Source: Garcia nutans (Eukaryota; Streptophyta; Magnoliopsida; Malpighiales; Euphorbiaceae). From it: a DNA stretch of 64,000 nucleotides. Shown here one piece after another: positions 23,038-33,900 of the stretch. The notes under the pieces are model-generated. The model searched no databases and was not told where the DNA came from. It saw only the letters and a program-made list of their open reading frames with translations. The translations under genes were made by a program, and so were the position numbers. The stretch lies in contig CANTUV010000015.1 in assembly GCA_947685225.1 (NCBI GenBank), positions 8,494,001-8,558,000 on the forward strand, given 5' to 3'. Positions within the stretch are counted from its first letter, which is position 1, and each line of letters starts with the position of its first letter.

Positions 23038-23677
23038 TGATACGGAACCTCCAAGAATAAGCCTGAGAACCCCTTGATTTCGAACCCCCACAGCATTAAC
23101 ATGAAAACCCCTAGTCGAATTCGGTACAACCCCCAAGGATTAGGTTAGATTTCAGATTACCTTGAATTGATCAAAGATCCAAGATTTCGAAACAAGTCAG
23201 TTCCTAAATCCCAGATTCGAAACACTCCACAAGAAAGTTGATCAAACTACTTGAATGTTTTCTGAAGCATGTATTCAAGCAAGAACACAAAGACAAAAGC
23301 AATTCGGCTTTTGGTTAATAAATTCGTCCAAAACTAAAACTGATGTCTTACAACCCTAAATGAGATATAAATAGCTAAACCCTAATTAGGGTTATTAAGT
23401 AGCATTTGGCTTTCTAATCAAATTTTAAGAAATAATAAAGTAATCAAAGTCCTAATTTAATACCAAACAAACAGGGCCCTTACTTTTTAAATGAGCATAA
23501 CTAGTGGGCCTTAATACATATTAAAATAACAAGTTCAGCTAATTATTTAACTATAAATAAGCCCAACTAGTGACTTGAGCCAAATATGCTCCAATTTGCA
23601 TCCTTGATCAGCCATATCGTGCACCTTCAGCTCCTCTTCAACAAAATGTTGCATGTAGCCTTGTGACGTCTCTATCA
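23038..23677 (-). repeat. 5' LTR of RN1
   Basis: 640 bp, next to the PBS. On the minus strand it starts TGATAGAGACGTC and ends GGTTCCGTATCA. Confidence 0.92.
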
Positions 23678-24237
23678 TTTTCCTTAGTGGATTAGGATTA
23701 CTTTATGTTTTTTCCTTATGCAATTAGGAATGTTTTTCCTTATGCAATTAGGAATGTTTTCCTTATGCAATTAGGAATGTTTTAGTTTTCCTTATGCAAT
23801 TAGGAATGTTTTCCTTATGCAATTAGGAATGTTTTAGTTTTCCATATGCAATTAGGAATTTTGTAACCCTTATTTAAGGGCACTATTAGGCTGAATTTCA
23901 GGATACAACAATTAATAAAAATTTTTGAATTCTTCTACAAGTTCTTCTTGTGAATTTTCGTGTGAGAGAGATTAGAATGGATTCTTTAATTCTTTCTTTG
24001 CATCAAGAATTAGGTTTACTTATCAACAAGAGTTGTGGCGTTTTCCTTCTTCTTACCAACTAAATCCTTCAATCATAGTGAGTTCGCGTCTCTTTATAGG
24101 CGTTGGGTTCCTTAGGAGGTGATTATCAAGTTTCAAGGAGTTTTCTACCATTGTTATACGTTGGGTTTGCTGCCATCGTTGCTAAGGGTCCGCTTCAGGG
24201 TTCTAGATGTAATATTTGATCCATGGGTTCCGCATCA

Positions 24238-25170
24238 TTTGGTATCAGAGCTTTGGCTTGAAGATAAATCTCTAGGTATCTTTTATGTTTTAATTATCCA
24301 AAGGAAAAAACTAAAAAAAAAAAAAAAGAGAACCAGATTTAGTTTCTTGTTTCTTCATTTTCTGTTCTTGTTGCATCTTGTTCTTGTTCTTCAAATATGT
24401 GGACTTTTGTTTAACTTTTCAATTTTTATTCTTGTTTACTGAAAGTTCAAAAAAAAAAAAAGAGAAGATCAAAAGAAAAAAAAGAATCAGATTCAACTTC
24501 CTCAACATAAAAAAAAAATTCGTACCTGTTTCTGTCCAAAATTTTTCTACACAAGTGTTTGAGATTTTTTTGCATATTTATACCATTAACAGCTTGCTAC
24601 CTTATTATATTTGATCAAATTACATCAGCTCCTCATTATGCATCCATTTAGCATTTAAAATCTGATATTTAGAGCATAGATTGCATTGGGAATAGATTTA
24701 GGTTGCATATTCAGATTACTCATTGGAGTGATTTGAATTCTATTTTTCAATATCCAGAATTATTTTTCTTTGTATTCTTAGTTTCATTCTTTCATATACC
24801 TCTTGTTTCTTGTATGTATTAAGTACCTAATTCTCAATCATAGTTACTTTGGTTTGATTAACACAAATACTTTTTACTTCTTGTGTTAACTTTCAGTTCT
24901 TGTTGTTTTAATTAAATTACTTCTAGAATTGCTATAGTCATTTTGTTCATTAGGTTTCTTGTAGAGTCCTTAAAACAAAACTTGTTTTACTTGATTTAAG
25001 TGGATTCAGTTCTGAAATTCAACTTGATAAAAGGAGAATTGAGAGGTAAAAAGGACCAAGTTTTGAGTGTAATACAAGAGGAGTGACAATCTAATCTTGA
25101 GTGAAACACGCAAGGGAGTGTGGTGAGAAAATTTTTTCTTTACTAATATTTTCTTGCAGGTTCTTATACC
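24238..25170 (+). other. PBS and leader of D copy Db, with a possible 5' intron
   Basis: PBS TGGTATCAGAGC from 24240. Then about 920 bp of AT-rich leader with no real ORF. A donor-like GAGAG|GTAAAAAGG (GT at 25046), a branch-like TTTACTAAT and an acceptor TTTCTTGCAG (ending 25159) would bound a 114-nt intron that ends 11 bases before the gag ATG. The same signals recur in Dc and De. Confidence 0.6.
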
Positions 25171-26224
25171 ATGTCAAATTCTGGAGGTGAAAAATGTGAC
25201 ATGACCATGAATGACATATCCTTCATGTTAGAGGCAATGCAAAGGAAATTTGAAAGGTTTGATTTGGCCATAAACAACATGAGAGGTGATGTAGACAGCA
25301 TAATGCAAAGGCAATGAAATGATACTAATCAAAGGGGGCAGAATAGAGGGAGAGGAAACATGATGAATGATGATGAGGTAGAAAGGGAAGATAATGAAGA
25401 AATTGAGGAATCAATTGCTCAAAGAAGACCTCAACAAAGGGACAGTAACATATCTTCCATAAAAATGAAGATACCATCATTCAAGGGGAGAAATGATGCT
25501 AAGCTTACCTTGAATGGGAAAGAAAAGTTGAGTTGGTGTTTGATTGTCATAATTATAGTGAAATGAAGAAAGTTAAAATTGCAGCAGTTGAATTCACATA
25601 TTATGCACTAATTTGGTGGGATCAATTGATGATTTCCAAGAGAAGAAATGGAGAAAGAACCATCACTACTTGGGCTGAAATGAAAACTTTGATGAGAAAG
25701 AGATTTGTACCATCTTACTACTATCGAGAGCTTCACCGAAGATTGCAGCGGTTAACTCAAGGATCCATGTCAGTGGAGGATTACCATAAGGAGATGGAGA
25801 TGATCATGAGTAGAACTAATATAGAGGAGGATCCAAAAATCACTATGGCTCGATTTTTGAGTGGGTTGAATAGAGAGATTGCAAACATAATTGAATTACA
25901 CCATTATTTGGAGCTTGAAGATATGGTACAAATGGCCATGAAAGTGGAGAAGCAACTGAAACTCAAGGGAGCAGCAAAGGGATTTTCTAATTCCAGCTCT
26001 AGTTTCACTTCAAAATGGCTAAAGAAAGATGATAATCCTAAAGGGAAGGAGGCTGCCTGGAAAGGAAAGGAAAAACAAGTTCCAGCTGACCCTAAAGGTA
26101 ACTCTAAAACGTCTAACTCTAATAAAAAATATAGTACCATTAAATGCTTTAGGTGTTTAGGAGTAGGGCATATAGCATCTCAATGTCCAAATAAGAAAAT
26201 CATGTTGATACGAGATAATGGTGA
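25171..26224 (+). pseudogene. D-family gag (Db), truncated
   Basis: Starts at ATG 25171 (MSNSGGEKCD). It is broken by a TGA near 25315 and a 1-nt loss near 25503. It then reads as gag with WWDQL (about 25614-25628), the EDYHKEMEMIMSR core and a CX2CX4HX4C knuckle (about 26147-26188), stopping at LIRDNGD. There it is cut at 26224 by an R-family LTR. Protease and the rest of pol are missing. Confidence 0.88.
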
Positions 26225-26868
26225 TGATAGAGACGTCACAAGGCTACATGCAACATTTTGTTGAAGAGGAGCTAAAGGTGCACGATATGGCTGATCAAGT
26301 ATGCAAATTGGAGCATATTTGGTTCAAGTCACTAGTTGGGCTTATTTATAGTTAAATAATTAGCTGAACTTGTTATTTTAATATGTATTAAGGCCCACTA
26401 GTTATGCTCATTTAAAAAGTAAGGGCCCTGTTTGTTTGGTATTAAATTAGGACTTTGATTACTTTATTATTTCTTAAAATTTGATTAGAAAGCTAAACGC
26501 TACTTAATAACCCTAATTAGGGTTTAGCTATTTATATCTCATTTAGGGTTGTAAGCCATCTTAGTTTTGAAGTTTTGGACGAATTAATTAACCTAAAGCC
26601 GAATTGCTTTTATCTTTGTGTTCTTGCTTGAATACATGCTTCAGAAACATTCAAGTAGTTTGATCAACTTTCTTTGTGGAGTGTTTCGAATCTGGGATTT
26701 AGGAACTGCCTTGTTTCGAAATCTTGGATCTTTGATCAATTCAAGGTAATCTGAAATCTAACCTAATCCTTGGGGGTTGTACCGAATTCGACTAGGGGTT
26801 TTCAAGTTAATGCTGTGGGGGTTCGAAATCATGGGGTTCTCAGGCTTATTCTTGGAGGTTCCGTATCA
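26225..26868 (+). repeat. RN-type 5' LTR of the composite R element
   Basis: 644 bp, TGATAGAGACGTC...GGTTCCGTATCA, followed by PBS TGGTATCAGAGCC from about 26871. Confidence 0.9.
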
Positions 26869-27117
26869 TTTGGTATCAGAGCCTACGCTCTAGATCAGGT
26901 TTTATCCCTTCCAATTCATTTTCGTTTCTTCTTTTGTTATTTGCATTTTTGTTGCTTTGTTTCAATTGTTCAATTCGTTCTCTTGTTTTCCTTGTTCCTC
27001 TAAATTGTTTTCTTTGTGGGTTATTTTCGTTTTCGTTTTCTTCACCTGCTATTTGCGTTATTGTTTCCTTTGTGGGCTACTTTCATTTTCGTTTCTTCTC
27101 TTGTTAGTTTCATTTTG

Positions 27118-27760
27118 TGATAGAGACGTCACAAGGCTACATGCAACATTTTGTTGAAGAGGAGCTGAAGGTGCACGATATGGCTGATCAAGGATGCAAA
27201 TTGGAGCATATTTGGCTCAAGTCACTAGTTGGGCTTATTTATAGTTAAATAATTAGCTGAACTTGTTATTTTAATATGTATTAAGGCCCACTAGTTATGC
27301 TCATTTAAAAAGTAAGGGCCCTGTTTGTTTGGTATTAAATTAGGACTTTGATTACTTTATTATTTCTTAAAATTTGATTAGAAAGCCAAATGCTACTTAA
27401 TAAACCTAATTAGGGTTTAGCTATTTATATCTCATTTAGGGTTGTAAGCCATCTTAGTTTTGAAGTTTTGAACAAATTAATTAACCTAAAGCCGAATTGC
27501 TTTTATCTTTGTGTTCTTGCTTGAATACATGCTTCAGAAACATTCAAGTAGTTTGATCAACTTTCTTGTGGAGTGTTTCGAATATGGGATTTAGGAACTG
27601 ACTTGTTTCGAAATCTTGGATCTTTGATCAATTCAAGGTAATCTGAAATCTAACCTAATCCTTGGGGGTTGTACCGAATTCGACTAGGGGTTTTCAAGTT
27701 AATGCTGTGGGGGTTCGAAATCAAGGGGTTCTCAGGCTTATTCTTGGAGGTTCCGTATCA
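27118..27760 (+). repeat. 5' LTR of RN2
   Basis: 643 bp, the same length as the 3' LTR and close to identical. The telo-box palindrome carries one change here (AAACCTAATTAGGGTTT, about 27403-27419). Confidence 0.92.
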
Positions 27761-28965
27761 TTTGGTATCAGAGCCAACGCTCTAGATCAGGTTTTTATCC
27801 CTTCCAATTCGTTTTCGTTTCTTCTTTTGTTATTTGCATTTTTGTTGCTTTGTTTCAATTGTTCAATTCGTTCTCTTGTTTTCCTTGTTCCTCTGAATTG
27901 TTTTCTTTGTGGGTTATTTTCGTTTTCGTTTTATTCACCTGCTATTTGCGTTTTTGTTTCCTTTGTGGGTTACTTTCGTTTTCGTTTCTTCTCTTGTTAG
28001 TTTCGTTTTGTTTCTTTGTTATTGATCCTTGAATCATTTTCGTTTTTCTTTCAAAGTCAAAAATTCAAAAAAAAAATTCCGTTAGGGTTCTAATTTAGTT
28101 TTCATTTTGTGTTTGGAGTCTTATTTCAATTTCGAATTCAGTTGCCTTTTTAGTCCAAATCCTTTTTCTTATTCTGAAATTGGGTTGGTTTATTTGTTCC
28201 GAATTGGTTTGTTCTATCTATTCCGAATTGGATTTGTTCTATTGTGGATTTCCGAATTGGGAATTTAGGTTGCTTTGTTCAAATTCGAAATTGTGTTCTT
28301 GATTGTTGATTCGAAATTTGTTGATTCGAAAGTGTTCTAAATCCGAATCTTATTCTTGTTAATCATTCTGATTCTGTTTCGAATTTCCAAGAAAGTGTTT
28401 CAAACAAGTTTCAAAAGGAAAGCTGAATTGGTCTAAAGGAAGTCTTGATTATTTATTCTGTTCCAATTTCGAGTTTCAAAAGGAAGTCCTCTAAATTGAT
28501 CTTGTTCTTGTTACCTGATTGAAAAAAAAAAAGTTTTGTGTGGTGTGTGAATTAGGGCTGCCCATCTTGAGATAGTGAGAGGGAGCAAAAAAAAAAAGAG
28601 TACAAAAGTGCTTCAAGAAATTTTTTTCGTTTTCCTTGTTATTTAGGTGATAAGGGTCGAATCTGGATAGGTTAGAAGTAACCAAAATTTTGTCACAAAA
28701 TTTTGACAAATTTGAGGGGCTGTTTTGATTCAAATTTCAGATTTTGGGATACTGCACACGGAGGCTATTTGAGTTGTTTCATAAAGTGTGATTCACCTAA
28801 GAACATAAAAGAAATCAGCTTGAGAGGTGTGAGCTGAACCGTGAGAGATTTCATATATTGAGTGAAACACGAGAGACCAACCTTCATCTTTTGAGTGTAA
28901 ACACGTGAGGGAGTGTTGTGAGGTCTTTTTTATTTGTTTTGTGCTAACCTTTTATTGCAGGAAAC

Positions 28966-29888
28966 ATGTCTGGAAGAGATGCAGGTGTTCAGATTGATCC
29001 AGCTCGATTGCGTGAGGCACAACAAGCTGAATTTACACGTTTACACCGTGCTATGGATACCATAACAGAATGGAGCGCAAGGATTTGAGGTTGCAGAGTG
29101 TTGAAAGAGCCACATTGGAGCACAATGAGAGTCGAAGAGGTGGCAGAAATCAAATGCAACAACCTGAACATTTCTATAGGAGTATCATGCAGAGACTTCA
29201 GGCTATCAAGGAAGGAAGTAAAAGTGTTGATGATTACTACAAAGAAAGGGAGAATTTGAAGGTTGAAGATAGCAATGAAGAAGAACTAATTTATACAGAA
29301 GAGATTGTTGATGGTAGTGATTTGTTAATGTCATCCGAGGCTATTTATGGTGATACTTCTTTTCAGGGTGATATTGAAGATCATACTTTAGAGATTATTG
29401 GTGAAGATTCATCACTAGAATCAAAAGAAGCTGCTACTTTTCAACAAGACATTCCAAAGTTGGAAACTTTTGAAGAAATATTGAAGGAAGAAATTGATAT
29501 GCTTGGGTTAGAAGTACAACTAAAAGAAGAAGCAAGAAAAATAAAACTTTCTACTCCCACCATTCATGATTGCCTGTCTGTTTCAAACATGGAATTTATT
29601 TTGCCTAACAATGATTTTGATGTTTGTGAAATAAAATTTCAGGTTCTTCAAATTGATGACATGCCACAAGTAATTGGAGTGAAATTACAAAGTTGCTTTT
29701 CTTTACTACTTCAGCATTTTAAAACTCGAGGACGAGTTTTCTCCAACAAAGGGGGAATGATAGAGACGTCACAAGGCTACATGCAACATTTTGTTGAAGA
29801 GGAGCTGAAGGTGCACGATATGGCTGATCAAGGATGCAAATTGGAGCATATTTGGCTCAAGTCACTAGTTGGACTTATTTATAGTTAA
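28966..29888 (+). pseudogene. RN2 ORF: short gag fused to an acidic domain of unknown function
   Basis: Starts at ATG 28966 (MSGRDAGVQ), six bases after an acceptor-like TTTATTGCAG. A small deletion near 29070 (CAGAATGG, against CAGAAATATTGG in RN1) shifts the frame. From there the ORF is open to 29888. It covers the gag remnant, with the jump QQPEHF to YRSIMQRLQ at a shared ACATTT, then the acidic domain (about 29265-29720; EEELIYTEEIVDGSD, DIPKLETFEEILKEE), and a tail that crosses the purine tract and extends 130 bases into the LTR. RN1 is intact where RN2 is shifted, and RN2 is open where RN1 has stops, so the parent ORF was intact when both moved. No enzyme motif is seen. Confidence 0.78.
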
Positions 29889-30400
29889 ATAATTAGCTGA
29901 ACTTGTTATTTTAATATGTATTAAGGCCCACTAGTTATGCTCATTTAAAAAGTAAGGGCCCTGTTTGTTTGGTATTAAATTAGGACTTTGATTACTTTAT
30001 TATTTCTTAAAATTTGATTAGAAAGCCAAACGCTACTTAATAACCCTAATTAGGGTTTAGCTATTTATATCTCATTTAGGGTTGTAAGCCATCTTAGTTT
30101 TGAAGTTTTGAACAAATTAATTAACCTAAAGCCGAATTGCTTTTATCTTTGTGTTCTTGCTTGAATACATGCTTCAGAAACATTCAAGTAGTTTGATCAA
30201 CTTTCTTGTGGAGTGTTTCGAATCTGGGATTTAGGAACTGACTTGTTTCGAAATCTTGGATCTTTGATCAATTCAAGGTAATCTGAAATCTAACCTAATC
30301 CTTGGGGGTTGTACCGAATTCGACTAGGGGTTTTCAAGTTAATGCTGTGGGGGTTCGAAATCAAGGGGTTCTCAGGCTTATTCTTGGAGGTTCCGTATCA
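29758..30400 (+). repeat. 3' LTR of RN2
   Basis: 643 bp. It contains AACCCTAATTAGGGTT at 30042-30057, directly before a TATA-like TATTTATATC (30062-30071). It is not followed by a PBS, which fixes it as the 3' LTR. Confidence 0.92.
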
Positions 30401-30932
30401 CTTGTTCTTAATTATTCATTCTGATTCAATTTTGAGTTTCAAAGACAATACTCTATATTCGACCTTATTCTTGTTACTTAATTGGGTAAAAGTTTTGTGT
30501 GGTGTGAACTAAGGTCACCCCCATCAAGAGAGATTGTGAGAGGGAGCAAAAAAAAAAGAGTATAAAACCACTTCAACAAATTTTTTTTCATTCTCCTTGT
30601 TATTTAGGTGATAAGGGTCGAATCTGGATAGGTTAGAATCAATATAATTTCTGGTCACGAAATTTTCACCATTGAGGGGCTGTTTTGATTCGAATTGCAT
30701 TAGTGATTTTTCGAAATTTCAGACTTGGGATACTACACACGGAAGGCTATTTGAGTTGTTTCATAAAGTGTGATTCACCTAAGAACATAAAAGAAATTAG
30801 CTTGAGAGGTGTGAGCTATACATTATATTGAGTGGAACACGAGTGACCAACCCAATCTATTGAGTGTAAACACGTGAGGGAGTGTTGTAAGGCCTTTTAT
30901 TTGTTTTGTTCTAACCTTTTATTGAAGGAAAA

Positions 30933-33900
30933 ATGTCTGGCCGAGATGACAGTGACAGGGGAGTTCAAATTGATCCAGCTCGATTGAGTGAGGCGCAGCA
31001 AGCTGAATTTACACGTTTATACCGTGTTATGGAGAACATAACAGAAACATTGGAGGGCATGGATTTGAGGTTGCAAAATGTTGAAAGAGCCACACCGGAG
31101 CGCAATGAGAGGCAAAGAGGTGGCAGAAATCAAATGCAACAGCCTGAACATTTGGAAGATGAAAATGAGCTTGAGGATGATAATGCAAGTCTGGTTGGAG
31201 GAGCTCTACATAGAGGTGGAGGTAGAGGAGGCCGTGGTACTGGTCGAGGTAGAGGAAGGATGAATAATAATGCTTTCTATGGTAGAAATCATGGTGATGA
31301 TGAAGTCGTTGATAGGAGCTTGGGAAGCATCAAGCTGAAAATTCCTAACTTTCGTGGTAAATAAGATCCAGAAGCTTATTTGCAATGGAAAAAGCAGGTT
31401 GATCTCATATTTGATTGCCATCGATGTACTGAGGAAAAGAAGGTCAAGCTTATTGTTACTCAATTTACAGATTATGCTATAGCTTGGTGGGATCAATTAG
31501 TGACTAGTAGAAGAAGGAATTTGGAGTATCCAATTGAGACTTGGGCTAATCTTAAATCGGTCATGAGGAAGAGGTTTGTGCCTAGACATTTCCATAGGGA
31601 AATTATACAAAGACTTCAGGTTCTTAAACAAGGTAGTAAAAGTGTTGATGACTACTACAAAGAAATGGAAATGTTAATGACTAGAGCTAATATAGATGAA
31701 GACATGAAGACTACTATGGCACGTTTCTTGGCTGGTTTGAATTCGGACATTGCTGATCAGGTTGATTTGCAGACTTATATGGAGTTAGAAGAGATGGTGC
31801 ATATTGCCGTCAAGGTGGAAAAACAACTCCAAGGAAGACGACCATCAAGGTATCATTCGAATCCTGTTTCTAATTCTATTTCTTCGTGGAATAGGGAAGG
31901 AAGGCGTGATTACAAGGAAAGAAACAAGGCTGGTCAAGATAGTGGGAAAGCAAAGGCCGAAACAAGTTCTAAAGACAAATCCAAAGTTGAAGAGCCTAAG
32001 CTGCGAAATCGAGATATTAAGTGTTGGAAGTGCCAAGGTGTGGGACATATCAGCAAAGAATGTCCAAACAAGAGAGTTATGACCGTAAGAAATGGTGAGA
32101 TAGTGACTGATGAAGAAGAAGGTGACGATGAGAGTGAAGATGGAGAAAAGTAAGACATGGAATGTTGTAGTGATGGGAGCATTGAAGAACCAATAAAGGG
32201 AGACTTGTTGGTTGCTAGGCGTGCTCTTAACGCTCAATTGAAGGAGGAAAACCATGAAGAACAATGAAGACAACTTGTTCCATACAAGGTATCACGTTCA
32301 AGGCAAGGCTTGTATTGTGATTATGGATGGTGGAAGCTGTACCAATGTGGTAAGTACACTCTTGGTTGATCGATTGGGGCTGCCTACAAAACCTCACCCC
32401 CGACCTTACAAACTTCAGTGGCTGAATGAATGTGGAGAGGTTAAGGTAAATCGACAATCTAACATTTCTTTTTCCATTGGTAAATGTCATGATGAGGTGT
32501 TGTGTGATGTGGTGCTAATGCATGCTGGAGAGATTTTACTTGGACGTCCATGGCAGTATGATAGGCGAGCTATGCATGATGGATACCTCAATCGGTATTC
32601 ATTCACTAAGGATGGACGAAAGACAATTCTGACCCCACTCTCTTCAAAAGAAGTGTATGAAGATCAATGTAAAATGGAAAGAATGATACTTGAATTTGAA
32701 AAGAAAGAAAGAGAGAGTGATGAAAAAATGAGTGAAAAAAATCAGATTGCAAATGAAAAGAAAGAGAGAAAAGAAAAATCCAAACAAATTCAGTTTGAGA
32801 AAAATAGAGAAGGAGAGAAGAATGTGAGTTTGTTAGCTAGTACAAGTGAGGTTAAACATGCTTTTTACACCAATCAGCCTATGTTTGTGCTTTTGTGCAA
32901 AGAGGCTCATTTAGATACTACTGTTTTTAACCAATCTTTGCCTAGTGTGTTTGTTGATCTTTTGCAGGAATATGCGGATTTGTTTCCCGAAGAAATGCCT
33001 GATGAATTGCCGCCAATCAGAGGCATAGAGCATCAAATTGATTTCATTCCGGGAGCTTCCATTCCCAATAGGCCAGCGTATCGAGCTAATCCTTTCGAGA
33101 CAAAGGAGATACAAAAGCAAGTGGAGGAATTGCTAGCTAAGGGATACGTGAGGGGAAGTTTGAGTCCTTGTTCGGTTCCTGTTATTCTTGTGCCAAAGAA
33201 GGATGGGACGTGGAGGATGTGCGTGGATTGTAGAGCCATTAATAAAATCACTGTAAAGTATCGTCATCCTATTCCTAGACTAGATGATATGCTTGATGAG
33301 TTACATGGTTCTTGTTTGTTCACGAAAATTGATTTGAAATCTGGTTATTATCAAATTCGAATGAGTGTGGGTGATGAGTGGAAAACAGCATTTAAGACTA
33401 AATATGGGCTGTATAAGTGGTTGGTTATGCCGTTTGGTCTTACTAATGCACCTAGCACATTCATGCGTTTGATGAATCATGTGTTGCGTGTGCACTTGGG
33501 TAAATTTGTTGTTGTTTACTTTGATGATATTCTTGTTTACTCTAAGTGTTTGGATGATAATGTCATACATGTGCGTCTTGTGTTAGATATTCTTAGGCGT
33601 GAGAAGTTGTATGCTAACCTTAAGAAGTGTAGTTTTTGCATGGATAAGGTTCATTTTCTTGGTTTTGTGGTGTCTAGTCAAGGTATTGAGGTTGATGAGG
33701 AAAAGGTAAAGGCTATTAGGGACTGGCCGAAACCTAAGAATGCTAGTGAGGTAAGGAGTTTTCATGGACTTGCTGGTTTCTATAGGAGATTCATTAGAAA
33801 TTTCAGTACTATAGCTGCACCTTTGAATGAGTTAAGAAAAATGTCGGTTTTGTTTGGGGAGATGCACAAGAACATGCATTTAATGAACTTAAGGATAAAT

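Larger units (their letters stand above)
20725..23677 (-). mobile_element. Non-autonomous R-family element RN1
   Basis: Complete 2953-bp minus-strand element inside the A2 3' LTR, with a 5-bp duplication carrying one mismatch (CTTTC/TTTTC). The LTRs are 20725-21344 and 23038-23677. The PBS is at about 23022-23035 (complement of GGCTCTGATACCA). The purine tract, AAAGGGGGAA on the minus strand, lies at about 21345-21354. The internal region has a reduced gag fused to an unfamiliar acidic ORF and no protease, RT or integrase. Confidence 0.92.
15738..24197 (+). mobile_element. Family A retrotransposon A2, complete, with a nested insertion
   Basis: A full-length non-autonomous gypsy element with a perfect 5-bp target duplication GGGTT, inserted in a D LTR. 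It has a 5' LTR 15738-16773, PBS TGGTATCAGAGCC at 16776, a leader, gag-protease coding, a purine tract, and a 3' LTR 20243-24197 split by RN1. Net length without RN1 is about 5.5 kb. Like A1 it lacks the RT, RNase H and integrase core. Confidence 0.92.
20243..24197 (+). repeat. 3' LTR of A2, split by RN1
   Basis: It begins TGATGCAGGAAAGG after AAGAGGGGGAGAA. It is interrupted at 20725-23677, with host TTTTC duplicated (20720-20724 now CTTTC; 23678-23682 TTTTC), and ends GGTCCGCTTCA at 24197. Net length is about 997 bp. It lacks the 37-bp block duplicated in the 5' LTR. Confidence 0.9.
27118..30400 (+). mobile_element. Non-autonomous R-family element RN2, complete
   Basis: 3283 bp with two 643-bp LTRs (27118-27760 and 29758-30400), a PBS right after the first and a purine tract (AACAAAGGGGGAA) right before the second. 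It sits in the leader of the composite R element. Flanking bases (TTTTG/CTTGT) do not form a duplication, and about 400 bp of host leader appear to be missing at the insertion point. Confidence 0.92.

Noticed and set aside
26770..28032. Hydrophobic ORFs rich in Phe and Leu (26770-27003, 27662-28000, 27850-28032)
   Set aside because: They start in LTR U5, cross the PBS and read T-rich leader; the apparent membrane-like composition is a by-product of T-richness. The same reading appears in each R copy without codon constraint.
30042..30057. Interstitial telomere repeat
   Set aside because: Only two motifs in inverted order at a fixed LTR position; not a telomeric tract.
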